Assembly: GCA_018065435.1 (NCBI GenBank)
Contig: JAGHTK010000156.1
Span: 1-39,614 of the forward strand
Reading direction: 5' to 3'
DNA: 39,614 bases
Source of the DNA: Candidatus Alistipes equi
Lineage (GTDB): Bacteria > Bacteroidota > Bacteroidia > Bacteroidales > Rikenellaceae
Part shown: positions 32,222 to 39,614 of the stretch, piece by piece
Layout: each line of letters begins with the position of its first letter
Numbering within the stretch: position 1 is the stretch's first letter
Position numbers and translations under genes: made by a program
Notes under the pieces: model-generated
What the model saw: only the letters and a program-made list of their open reading frames with translations
Databases searched by the model: none
What the model was told of the DNA's origin: nothing

Positions 32222-32756
32222 AGGCTAATAAAACGGATTATCATTTCTTGTACCACGTTTTCAAAGAAAGTTTTTCTGTGCTTGAGATACAACATCTACC
32301 CTACCTACATTCAAGCACAATCTTGTTTAAGAGGATAAAGAGTTAAAGAATTTACCCGATTTGCAGACGTACTTGCGAATCGGTTTTTCTTTTGTAACAC
32401 TAAGGTTTCATTGTTCCAATTCACCCCTGCCTTTCATCCCAATAGGCGATTTGTCTCCTTTCATGTCCACAAAATTTTAGTTGAGAAGTAATCCCATACA
32501 AATCTTGTAGCTCCCAACGATACAACGTACAATAAGAACCTGGATAACATTTCAACCATGATTTCTCTTTTTCATGGCAAAGAATAATAGATTAGTTCAT
32601 AACGCATTTTTGATAAAGACCAAAATTCGTACGTAAAACAGGTTTAGTTACGGATTAGTACTACCCATAAAAAGAGCTCATAGAGCAACTCTTGCGCACA
32701 AAATAAAAAAGTTGTTTTACTTATGGTTTAGTAAACCCATTTTATCTTCTAATAAA
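32222..32756. other. Non-coding gap between the recombinase and mobilisation genes
   Basis: No gene is supportable. It contains the terminator at 32356-32388, a small palindrome GGTTTAGTAAACC near 32726, and a CGTACG motif at 32628-32633. A transfer origin could lie here, upstream of the relaxase operon, but no nick site is recognisable by eye. Confidence 0.35.
32356..32388 (+). terminator. Strong rho-independent terminator
   Basis: CCGATTTGC pairs with GCGAATCGG (9 bp, one G-T pair) over a 10-base loop, followed by five T then CTTTT. It ends transcription from the recombinase direction. Confidence 0.75.
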
Positions 32757-32787
32757 TTGTCTTTCTACGATTTATCGCTCAATTTTG
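32757..32787 (+). promoter_or_regulatory. Candidate promoter for the mobilisation genes
   Basis: TTG at 32757-32759, a 20-base spacer, and CAATTTTG at 32780-32787 fit the Bacteroidetes rule with one mismatch in the TAnnTTTG box. The ATG follows 24 bases later. Confidence 0.4.
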
Positions 32788-32810
32788 GCAAAACAAATGG
32801 CACAAAAACA

Positions 32811-33215
32811 ATGGAAAACAGCTATGATGAGCTCACAATCATTCGTAATGAATTCATGCAGTTTAAGGGTGAATTCCGTGAGATGAAAGATAACATTCTC
32901 TCTCTTTTGAAACATCATGAAAAGCAAAGAGAACAACTTCGTGAACTTATACACATCCTTCAAGAAATTCTCGAAGCGTTCGATAAGAACGAACATACGA
33001 AATCCCGTTGGGATGATATGGAGTACATTCCAACGTACAAAGTTCTAAGTCGCTACAACATCTCAAGAAAATACCTCTACTACTATCGCATGGAACATGG
33101 ACTTCGTACCAAGCGCATCGGCAAAACAAATTACTACCTACGTTCCGACATTGAAAACATGGGAAAGGACATCACTTTTATTCCAGAAAAGAATAAGGAG
33201 AAACAAAACAAATAA
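32811..33215 (+). CDS. Small helix-turn-helix protein with coiled coil, upstream of relaxase
   Basis: The ATG at 32811 gives 134 residues; a longer frame would cross the candidate promoter. Residues 5-60 form a charged coiled coil (FMQFKGEFREMKDNIL, REQLRELIHILQEILE). Residues 72-113 look like an excisionase/MerR-type winged helix (IPTYKVLSRYNISRKYLYYYR, then KRIGKTNYYLRSDIE). Its place 12 bases before the relaxase gene suggests a relaxosome accessory protein that binds the transfer origin, as MobA-type proteins do. That role is inferred from position. It could also be a transcription regulator. Confidence 0.6.
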   Translation: MENSYDELTIIRNEFMQFKGEFREMKDNILSLLKHHEKQREQLRELIHILQEILEAFDKNEHTKSRWDDMEYIPTYKVLSRYNISRKYLYYYRMEHGLRTKRIGKTNYYLRSDIENMGKDITFIPEKNKEKQNK

Positions 33216-33227
33216 ACGCATTGTCAA

Positions 33228-34775
33228 ATGATAATACGCACTTATCTTAAAAAGGACTTTCACACAACCATTCTCTATCACAGAAAAAAGGTCCACGAAC
33301 GTGTTGCATTTTTTCTACATCAAAGAGGTATTGTTGCAAGCAACGACTCACACAGAATCTCAGCCATAGAGTACACATTTTTAAGTTTTGCCAAGGAATA
33401 TGGTATCAATAAAAGCGAGGTTGCAAAAAAGACAAGGGACGTTTTAGCACATATCATTGTTGTAATACAATCACCACATGCCGTAACCCTTGCAGAGTAT
33501 AGAAGCGGTGTCGAAGAAGTTCTTCGCAAAATGGGATTTTCCAACGAGCCGTTCGTTGCAATCATGCATCTTGACTCCTATCAACTTCACATGCATATAA
33601 TGGTCCCCATAAAGCCTGGTGTAAAGTACGATTTACGCTATCGTTCAAGTGAGAATGCTTGGATGAGATGGTTAGAGCAAGGTGGCGAAAAGCCTACATC
33701 ACTTCCCGATATTTCTCTTCCTCCGTCATTGATGTATCGCGCTGATAGTATGCTAGGTCCCTTATCCATTCAGGTACGACATCTGGCAGGAGGCGTAGCC
33801 TCTAACTACATTTTCCAGGACATATCGACATTCGATGCAGCACTACGTCTTTATGGAATTGCCTTGCGTCTTGTTGATAAAACAAACGAAAAGATAAAGC
33901 ATGACTACGGAATGGCTTACCGTTTGACAAAACTTGTAAATAAACATACCATCAGTGTCAGCGCATCAAGTCTTCGTTGCTCTTTAATGCGTCCGCACAT
34001 CGAAAAAGAGTGTCAAAAGGAATTTATGCCTTTGGGCATTCTTCGAACATTTACGCATAGGGACTGTATGGAACTTTTTCAGAATCCACTTAATTGTATG
34101 TTTCATTGGTCAGAGGCTGGAATTGATACAGTCTTAAAGAAGCAAAATGGAAAGTTAGAGGACATTATTCTTGTTGATCACATCCAGCATGAAAGCATTT
34201 CTCTCTTTAGTTTACTTCCTTCACTATCTTCCTTTTTAGGGGCAATCGAAAGTAAGGCCATCGAACTCTTTGGAAGTGCGTATAAAAAGCGGAATTTACT
34301 CTATTCCTTTGCGGACAATATCCTTGCACAAGAGGATTCTTCAACGAAAGGGTCAATTAAAAATCAGTGTTCCCTTCGACAGCTACTTCTTTCGATGCAG
34401 AAAAGCGAAGTTGTGGTTGCACTTAAAAAAAGTAGAGAAGCTGTTGGGGATGTAATGATTTCCATCTTCCAATCCGTTCGAATGGAGACCATGCGTTTGG
34501 CCCCAATCCCTATGGTTGAGCGCATGAAAAACATCACTACTCTTCTTTCAAGGCTTCAGGAATGTGAAAAGATGGTCGCAAAAGCACATTTCATTCTTTC
34601 AAAGCAAAATGATATGGATGACATTCAGAAAATGTACCAAAATCAAGTCAGGGTAATAAATGAAATAAGAGAAAAGTATCAAACGAAGAACATCATAAAA
34701 GAGCAACTTTCAGAAGACGAATCCACTTTTGACGACACAAAGAAGCATAATGCCTTAAAACACATTGCAAAATAA
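33228..34775 (+). CDS. mobB: Relaxase/mobilisation nuclease (MobB-like)
   Basis: The 515-residue protein contains the three-histidine relaxase motif HLDSYQLHMHI with H114, D116, H121 and H123 (H-x-D-x4-H-x-H). It is preceded by HIIVVIQSPHAVTLAEY and GFSNEPFVAIMHL, the usual beta strands of relaxases of MOBP/MOBV type. Candidate nicking tyrosines lie near the N-terminus (Y6, Y17). The C-terminal 300 residues are helical with no recognised domain. It would cut at the transfer origin and ride the DNA through the coupling protein encoded at 17870. Its separation from that gene by lipoprotein modules is unusual. Confidence 0.72.
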   Translation: MIIRTYLKKDFHTTILYHRKKVHERVAFFLHQRGIVASNDSHRISAIEYTFLSFAKEYGINKSEVAKKTRDVLAHIIVVIQSPHAVTLAEYRSGVEEVLRKMGFSNEPFVAIMHLDSYQLHMHIMVPIKPGVKYDLRYRSSENAWMRWLEQGGEKPTSLPDISLPPSLMYRADSMLGPLSIQVRHLAGGVASNYIFQDISTFDAALRLYGIALRLVDKTNEKIKHDYGMAYRLTKLVNKHTISVSASSLRCSLMRPHIEKECQKEFMPLGILRTFTHRDCMELFQNPLNCMFHWSEAGIDTVLKKQNGKLEDIILVDHIQHESISLFSLLPSLSSFLGAIESKAIELFGSAYKKRNLLYSFADNILAQEDSSTKGSIKNQCSLRQLLLSMQKSEVVVALKKSREAVGDVMISIFQSVRMETMRLAPIPMVERMKNITTLLSRLQECEKMVAKAHFILSKQNDMDDIQKMYQNQVRVINEIREKYQTKNIIKEQLSEDESTFDDTKKHNALKHIAK

Positions 34776-34862
34776 GTTCTACGCCCCGGTAGATCTAATT
34801 TACAAATACCAAAACATTGGCTTTGATGTATAGTCAGATATTTTTTTGAACGATTGCCTGCA

Positions 34863-35054
34863 ATGAATACACATTCCCTAAAATCCACTTCTAAAGTAAA
34901 AGAAGTTCCTAAAGCAAATAGTATTGAAATTGGACAAATGAAAATTTCAAAAAAGGAAGTGAAAAAATTGGAAATCTTCGGTCAACTCAACAAAAAGACA
35001 AACAGATATCGAGAAATCGGGCGAGATGCTTGCCGTAGCACACTTCGAGGCTGA
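34863..35054 (+). CDS. Small basic hypothetical protein, possibly chimeric
   Basis: The frame from ATG 34863 encodes 63 residues, the first 45 or so Lys/Ser-rich (STSKVKEVPKANSIEIGQMK). The tail beyond about 35000 runs into the GC-richer remnant that reads better in another frame. It may therefore be a short gene whose natural end was replaced by inserted DNA. No family is recognised and a non-gene is possible. Confidence 0.3.
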   Translation: MNTHSLKSTSKVKEVPKANSIEIGQMKISKKEVKKLEIFGQLNKKTNRYREIGRDACRSTLRG

Positions 35055-35244
35055 AGAAGACTGAGACCCTGCTCCGGACACCCCCGGAAGTAGCGACTCC
35101 GGGGGCGCGTCCGGGGATGATCCGGGACAAGGTCCCGACATCGAAATCAAACACCGTCTGAGTCTCACGTCCAATGATTCGGCTCTCGGCAAGGTGAAAA
35201 TCGGCAACGGTCTAGTTGGCACATCGACTAGGACATACGCATGA
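35002..35244 (+). pseudogene. Remnant of a Gly/Ser/Asp-rich extracellular protein
   Basis: A GC-richer stretch reads TDIEKSGEMLAVAHFEAEED, then a TGA, then a low-complexity linker (DPAPDTPGSSDSGGASGDD). SLTSNDSALGKVKIGNGLVG follows, and the frame stops at TGA 35242-35244. The last part resembles the opening of repeat domains in Bacteroidetes surface proteins. A strong hairpin (CCCCCGGA 35081-35088 / TCCGGGGG 35098-35105) lies in the linker. No start codon or complete domain remains. The identity is uncertain. Confidence 0.35.
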
Positions 35245-35494
35245 TTTTGACGTTACGAATTGAAAATTAAAAAGATAATCTTAAAAAGTTCGCCTATTTT
35301 TTATCCTATTTTTTAGCATGGTTTACGGAAATGAATAATGAATTCTTCCTTAAAGATCATGTGCCTTGATAAATTTGCCGGATACTGTATGCTTTGGAAA
35401 AAGCAGGCTAACTTTAGGCTAACAATGAACGATTCCATAGGTTCTGTTTTCTTCGTAAATAGGAGAAAGAATATTGGCAGCAGGTTAAGTCTGG
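35245..35494. other. Gap without recognisable content
   Basis: AT-rich sequence between two remnants. Short frames here lack family features and I see nothing to annotate. Confidence 0.4.
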
Positions 35495-36781
35495 TTAGGG
35501 TTTCAAGCAACCTATTGGAACGACATAAATACCATCCTCTGGGCGTCTGTATGCAATGCTGCCCACACCTGTAAGTACCATAAGGAATGAGGGTTTCTTC
35601 ATCTTTGTCGTATCCAGTTTATTCTTCAAGGCTATAAGGCTTTCCACCCCTTCCTTAATAAGGACATTGCCTCCAAGTTTGATTTCTATCAACCCGTATC
35701 GGCCGTCACGAAGATGTACGACAGCGTCACATTCCAGCTTGTCCGCATCCCTGTAATGGGCGACTTCGCCTATCAATGCGTCAGCATAGGTTCTCAAGTC
35801 CCGAATGGCAAGTGTTTCGAAGAAAAACCCGAAAGTATTGAGGTCGTTCTCTAAATCCTTCGGTCCGATAGACAAACTTGCAGTACCTATTGACGGGTCA
35901 GTATAATATCTGGTATTTGATGTACGTATGGCTGTCTTAGACCTCAAATTCGGATTTCATGCCTTTGATTCCTCTACAACAAACAGTTTTGTAAGTGCGC
36001 TGATATATGAGGAAACGGTGTCTGTATCCATCTTCTTCGATTCGTTTGCCTGCATATCGGCGGCAATTGTTTCAAGGGAGGCCTGAGTCGCCAGATTCCT
36101 TGCATATGAGCGCATTAGCAGTCCGACCTTCTCCGGATTGCGCTTAATTCCGTCCACTCTAGACATATCCTTCTCTCTTACGGCTTCGCAATAGTCATAC
36201 GCCTGGTCAAGAGCAATCTCCCGATCCATTTCCACGGCACTGGGCCAACCTCCGCGGCAGGTAAGGAAAGCAAGTTCGGACAGATTGATATTGCTGTGCC
36301 CAAGTATGGCTGAAGGCTCATCGAACAATTGAGCCAAACTGACTTCTCCCGTTGATTCTCCCGATTCAAAAAGAGACATCGGCCGCATATTCAAACGTCC
36401 GAAACGACCGGTCCCGGTATGCTTGATAACTTCTTCGTCTTCCTGCTGAAGCGGAACCGATGACCCTGTCAGGATGAAATGCCCAAAGCCTTTTCTATGG
36501 TCGGCTTCATATCTGATCGTATCCCATAATTGAGGGACTGTCTGCCATTCGTCAAGAAGTCTGGGCGTAGCACCGGCAAGAAGTTCTTGGGGATTGATAT
36601 CTGCCTTTATCTTGACTTCCTTGAGTTGGTCAGGAGCATCCATGTATATGAAGCTTGCTGCTATTTGTTCAGCCGTAGTTGTTTTGCCGCACCATTTGGG
36701 GCCTTGAATCAATACAGCACCCTTTCCGGCGAGTTTCCTCTTCAAAAGTGCATCTGCTATGCGTGGTTTATAGTCTGACAT
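35495..36781 (-). pseudogene. DUF4143-type AAA ATPase interrupted by one in-frame TGA
   Basis: On the minus strand from ATG 36781 the frame encodes 274 residues, a TGA at 35959-35957, and then 153 more residues in the same frame to 35495. The total is 428 codons, full length for the family. Walker A is GPKWCGKTT at 27-35, and LLDEWQTVPQLWD and FILTGSS follow as in AAA_14 proteins. After the TGA come NPNLRSKTAIRTS, RYYTDPSIGTASLSIGP and CDAVVHLRDGRYGLIEIK, the conserved DUF4143 nuclease-like part. Relatives read W-N-P-N-L-R at this spot, so the TGA replaces an expected Trp codon. Composition is GC-richer than the flanks. Confidence 0.8.
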
Positions 36782-36797
36782 AGGACTCAAATTTTCG

Positions 36798-36805
36798 CAA
36801 ATATA
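36798..36805 (-). promoter_or_regulatory. Promoter -7 box for the interrupted ATPase
   Basis: TATATTTG on the minus strand, 16 bases upstream of the ATG at 36781, fits the TAnnTTTG box. No good TTTG partner was found at the right distance. Confidence 0.35.
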
Positions 36806-36829
36806 CAAAAACCGTCATTTATTGGAAAG

Positions 36830-36865
36830 TTTTTCGGGCAAATATCGAAGTATTTTTCGGGCAAA
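36830..36865. repeat. Two direct copies of a 13-bp sequence
   Basis: TTTTTCGGGCAAA occurs at 36830-36842 and again at 36853-36865, exactly 23 bases apart (about two helix turns), just upstream of the interrupted ATPase gene. The spacing suits a protein-binding site. Confidence 0.6.
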
Positions 36866-36879
36866 AAATAAAGCCCCAC

Positions 36880-37092
36880 GGCAGTTCCGACGGCCTTGCA
36901 GGAATCTACTGTCCCGAAGCCCTGTCCGCAAGCGCACATCAGGTGGACACCATCAAAATCTCAAACATCACCACCACTCATATCCGCTTCTCCTCGGAAA
37001 TCAAATACGTGGACCTATCCAACAAAGTCCTCGCAGCAAAAAAAGTTCGTGTTTGCATTGTAAGTATGGTCACGAACAACCCAGTTGTGTGA
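36880..37092 (+). pseudogene. Fragment of a second TraN-like (DUF4138) protein
   Basis: The frame reads GSSDGLAGIYCPEALSASAH, then ISNITTTHIRFSSEIKYVDL and SNKVLAAKKV before drifting to a TGA at 37090. The TTHI.F...IKYVDL...V.A.K pattern is the TraN signature, also seen in the intact traN at 9513 (TLHLIF...IVYVDLGS...IAGKA). Signal peptide and the C-terminal two thirds are gone. The composition is GC-richer than the operon in this window, so it likely comes from another conjugative element. Confidence 0.5.
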
Positions 37093-37259
37093 CGCTTGCC
37101 AATGTTGATTGGTGTTTTAAATTGCAGCACCGTCGCTTTCGCTTCTTTTAGCCCGGGTCCGAAGAGCCATGATCGGGGACAAGCTCACATAAGTGCCTAT
37201 GTATTCTTCCCGGGCGATAGCTCCCTATAGTTATTAGGACACTTGCTAAAGCGCTTCGC

Positions 37260-37284
37260 AGGTGGGAATAACGCCACCTTTTTT
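37260..37284 (+). terminator. Terminator-like hairpin
   Basis: AGGTGG pairs with CCACCT over an 8-base loop and is followed by six T residues on the plus strand. It would stop leftover plus-strand transcription before the convergent gene that ends at 37307. Confidence 0.5.
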
Positions 37285-37306
37285 ACGTAAGCGAAACTTG
37301 AGATCT

Positions 37307-37954
37307 TTAATTATCCACGTTCAAACCCTTTTTCAAAGCTCGATTTTTTGGTGAGAAAATTCTATAGCCTATAGAAACTCCAATCTTTGAAGGCATGAAC
37401 TCGGACGAAGCATTAAACGGATCAGGATACTTATAATGTTCATGGCCCATAGGATTCATAATAATTTCTCCGTTCATCTTATATCCATTATACCACGAAA
37501 GAAGATAGTCAAAGGCCACGAATATATCGACAACCCAACGCTCGCGGAACTGTTTTTCCCATCCCACACCGATTCCTGTCATAAAGCCGAAACCCTTACT
37601 ATAGGTATCCTTAAACGAAATAAATCCGCCCTTGAAAAGTCTTGGTTTATTCATATCGAAGCACTGCACTCCAACATTACCACTTACATACCAGCCTTTA
37701 TTTGCGCCCTTAAAATAGTAACGCATTTCCGTCTGTAAGATACCAAAATTCATATGGTATCCTTTTCCACCGATTCTACGCCATGGAGAGTAGGTAATAT
37801 CAACCGAGAAAGTTGTATTGTCGGTTGTCTGAAATTCCAGTTGTGGATTTATAATACCAACCGCTGCGTACATAAGATTTAGCTTAGCGTATATCTCAGC
37901 ACGTAGCGATAAAGAGGATAAAAGCAGAAGAATAAGTATTGTAAGTTTTTTCAT
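37307..37954 (-). CDS. Outer-membrane beta-barrel protein (DUF3575-like)
   Basis: The 215-residue protein has a clear signal peptide (about 1-19, MKKLTILILLLLSSLSLRAE). Barrel-like strands with aromatic girdles follow: KLNLMYAAVGIINPQLEFQ, TEMRYYF, WYVSGNVGVQCFD and GIGVGWEKQF. The end includes KIGVSIGYRIF. The K.N.......P....E start and G.G.GW motif fit DUF3575-type proteins. It starts 10 bases after the upstream nuclease-family gene and is likely co-transcribed with it. Its substrate is unknown. Confidence 0.65.
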   Translation of the reverse strand: MKKLTILILLLLSSLSLRAEIYAKLNLMYAAVGIINPQLEFQTTDNTTFSVDITYSPWRRIGGKGYHMNFGILQTEMRYYFKGANKGWYVSGNVGVQCFDMNKPRLFKGGFISFKDTYSKGFGFMTGIGVGWEKQFRERWVVDIFVAFDYLLSWYNGYKMNGEIIMNPMGHEHYKYPDPFNASSEFMPSKIGVSIGYRIFSPKNRALKKGLNVDN

Positions 37955-37964
37955 ATGTGAATAC

Positions 37965-38798
37965 CTATCTAACGGTAAATGTACACATTACAGGATAGTG
38001 ATCTGAAATGTATTCCCGACCGTAGTCTTTTCCGTCAAGAAGACGAAACTCAGTTGGTGTAGCATTGCGATAGAAAATATAGTCTATCATTTCAGGGTGT
38101 TTTGCATATCCCCAACCGTTGAACGTTGGAAGGTGATTAGTCGAAGGAGCCACTTCACGAGAGTCCTGTAACCAACTAGTGAAGATATCCATCACCTCCT
38201 GTTTTGAAGTGTTCATATCTCCCACAAGAAATTGTACACCTTTCTTTTTTGCGATTTTGCGCATACGTTCTACACACATGCGTGCTCCGTTGTCTCTTGC
38301 AAGAGCGCTCTTCACATCAAGATGTGTATCAAAGAGGAAGATATGGCGTCCCGTAGAACGGATTTTTAATTCAACCCACAAGGTTGCACGAATTGAAATC
38401 GAGCCCCATCCCTTGGAAGGTACATTCGGAGTTGGCGAGAGCCAGAAATTACCGAAACGAACAAATTCAAAGACATCCTTGCGGTACATCACAAACTTTG
38501 TATTGTCGAGCATTTGAACAGGAACATAATCCGGCAAATTCTCTATAAGGTAGCTTTTCTGATCCTCCTTTACTTCTTGCATGCCTACAATATCGGGTTT
38601 TTCCCTTTTAAACATTTCAATTGTGGCAAAACGCCTGTTTTCCCAAGCTCGCTCTTCGACATCACGCTTTTCGCCCGTATGGCGGATATTGTAACTCATC
38701 ACACGCAAGGTAGCAACTTTCTCCTGCTTAGAAGAAGCCTTGGAAGGCAAAATGCACAAAATGGAAAAGACAAAGAATAAAAAGAAAATTCGTTTCAT
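37965..38798 (-). CDS. Exported endonuclease/exonuclease/phosphatase-family protein
   Basis: The ATG at 38798 gives 277 residues with a signal peptide (MKRIFFLFFVFSILCILPSKA); a longer frame from 38876 would start inside the promoter. Catalytic landmarks of the family are present: MSYNIRH with N37, DIVGMQEV with E75, LFDTHLDV, FLVGDMNTS, and the C-terminal SDHYPVM. Such proteins hydrolyse phosphodiester bonds in nucleic acids or small phosphorylated compounds. Secretion suggests a periplasmic or surface target. It forms an operon with the barrel protein. Confidence 0.88.
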   Translation of the reverse strand: MKRIFFLFFVFSILCILPSKASSKQEKVATLRVMSYNIRHTGEKRDVEERAWENRRFATIEMFKREKPDIVGMQEVKEDQKSYLIENLPDYVPVQMLDNTKFVMYRKDVFEFVRFGNFWLSPTPNVPSKGWGSISIRATLWVELKIRSTGRHIFLFDTHLDVKSALARDNGARMCVERMRKIAKKKGVQFLVGDMNTSKQEVMDIFTSWLQDSREVAPSTNHLPTFNGWGYAKHPEMIDYIFYRNATPTEFRLLDGKDYGREYISDHYPVMCTFTVR

Positions 38799-38863
38799 AA
38801 CGCTAAAATTTAAGGATGTCCAGTAAGGATGACTCTTCCAAGTAGCATCCAAAAAACTTTTGA

Positions 38864-38871
38864 CAAAGTTA
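38864..38871 (-). promoter_or_regulatory. Promoter -7 box for the nuclease-family operon
   Basis: TAACTTTG on the minus strand matches TAnnTTTG and lies 66 bases upstream of the chosen ATG. A T-rich stretch lies at the -33 distance but lacks the G. Confidence 0.45.
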
Positions 38872-39055
38872 TACAATTACCCATAGTAAAAAAAGGCTAA
38901 TCAAAATATTCATAAAATGGATGTGTATGGAGCCTCTAAAGTAGGGGCAATCTTAGTTAAGGTCAACTGTATTATTTTTAACAAATTAGACAACTTTTAG
39001 CGTACTTTGCATTCCACGACAAAACTTTTTATGGATGGAAATCACAAAAAAAAAG

Positions 39056-39063
39056 TACATTTG
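39056..39063 (+). promoter_or_regulatory. Promoter -7 box for the right-end ATPase gene
   Basis: TACATTTG matches TAnnTTTG and lies 51 bases upstream of the ATG at 39115. The -33 element is unclear. Confidence 0.45.
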
Positions 39064-39114
39064 TAGATATCAAAGTTTCAATCAGCAAACAACCTCCAAA
39101 AAACCTACAACGAC

Positions 39115-39614
39115 ATGGGCACATACATAAATAAGGGAAATCTTGCTTTCGAAGAAATTCTCAATAGTAGATATGTTGATAAGTCTTCTTTTATTGCGGT
39201 AGTTAATGCTTCTCTAAAGACTGAAAATAGATTTATATGTACAACTCGCTGCCGTAGATTTGGAAAGTCCATCATGGCAAAAATGCTATGTGCTTACTAT
39301 GACAAGTCTTGCGATTCTCGAGAATTGTTCAAAGGATTGGCAATCGAAAAGGATCCGTCTTTCGAGGGACACCTTAACAAATACAATGTATTATATCTTG
39401 ATGTTACTGCATTTACCTCTAAGCCCAAGTTTTATGGGCACATAACTAGAAGCATCAATGAAACGATGACTAAGGAGGTAAAAAAGAATTTTCCATGTGT
39501 TGAATTTGAAGATAATGCCGATTTAATGGAATGCCTTCAAGCTATATTCAATCAAACAGGCGAGCGTTTCTACTTTATTATTGACGAATGGGATGCGATA
39601 TGTCGAGAATTTCC
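39115..39614 (+). CDS. AAA-ATPase-like protein (PF09820 type), cut by window edge
   Basis: The 166 visible residues contain NLAFEEILNSRYVDKSSFI, a variant Walker A RCRRFGKS (the family usually has RPRRFGKS) at about residues 46-53, VLYLDVTAF, and a Walker B FYFIIDEWDAI near the edge. This matches the AAA-ATPase_like family that normally continues into a PD-(D/E)xK nuclease-like C-terminus of about 500-600 residues in total. The family is very abundant in Bacteroidales genomes and its function is not established. The rest of the gene lies beyond the window. Confidence 0.85.
   Translation, partial: MGTYINKGNLAFEEILNSRYVDKSSFIAVVNASLKTENRFICTTRCRRFGKSIMAKMLCAYYDKSCDSRELFKGLAIEKDPSFEGHLNKYNVLYLDVTAFTSKPKFYGHITRSINETMTKEVKKNFPCVEFEDNADLMECLQAIFNQTGERFYFIIDEWDAICREF

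Noticed and set aside
23239-32633. A 9.4-kb invertible segment bounded by CGTACG motifs
   Set aside because: The shared core is only about eight bases and palindromic, a level expected by chance. Kept only as a lead for the promoter-adjacent site.
35957-35959. Programmed selenocysteine or stop-codon reassignment at the TGA
   Set aside because: No selenocysteine insertion hairpin is evident, other genes here read normally with TGA as stop, and the expected residue is Trp. A point mutation is simpler.
1-39614. CRISPR array, tRNA or rRNA genes
   Set aside because: I saw no regularly spaced direct repeats and no cloverleaf or rRNA-like sequence. A covariance-model scan would be decisive and could not be run.

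Overview
The window reads as Bacteroidales chromosome (Prevotella/Bacteroides-like) carrying a large integrative conjugative element. Three things support this. The transfer genes match the TraE-to-TraQ set of Bacteroidetes conjugative transposons. Several upstream sites fit the Bacteroidetes promoter pattern TTTG-N19-TAnnTTTG. Lipoproteins with fimbrillin-like and BACON-type domains are abundant. No tRNA, rRNA or CRISPR array was recognised.

Layout. Positions 1-2546 are an element graveyard: the start of an IS630-type transposase, a decayed antitoxin/PIN-toxin pair, an intact DUF4143-type ATPase and an eroded IS4-like transposase tail. Positions 3055-21620 form one tightly packed plus-strand transfer operon: TraE, TraF, TraG (VirB4), TraI, TraJ, TraK, TraM, TraN, TraO, then an unexpected type V-fimbria-like cassette (pilin-like lipoprotein, pilin/leucine-rich-repeat lipoprotein, outer-membrane barrel, OmpA-like lipoprotein), then a small lipoprotein, TraQ, TraP primase, a VirD4-type coupling protein and two DUF4099-type proteins. 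I did not find TraH, TraL or TraA-D here. An RteC-like regulator follows at 22129, behind a terminator-like hairpin in its leader.

Positions 23251-32388 hold two diverged copies of one module: a short peptide gene (58 and 57 codons), a giant fimbrillin-like/BACON lipoprotein, a near-identical terminator hairpin, and a serine recombinase. The recombinase is intact in the second copy and eroded to a pseudogene in the first. A small helix-turn-helix protein and a relaxase with an H-x-D-x4-H-x-H motif follow at 32811-34775, so the mobilisation genes sit apart from the coupling protein.

Positions 35002-37092 are visibly GC-richer and consist of remnants: a Gly/Ser/Asp-rich extracellular protein fragment, a DUF4143 ATPase interrupted by a single in-frame TGA at an expected Trp codon, and a TraN fragment from another conjugative element. 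The right end has a minus-strand pair (exported endonuclease/exonuclease/phosphatase-family protein and an outer-membrane barrel) and the start of a further AAA-ATPase-like gene cut by the window edge.

Working model: the transfer operon builds the secretion channel and displays extra fimbria-like adhesins that may stabilise mating pairs. The duplicated lipoprotein/recombinase modules look like surface-variation cargo. Both proposals are inference from gene content and order.
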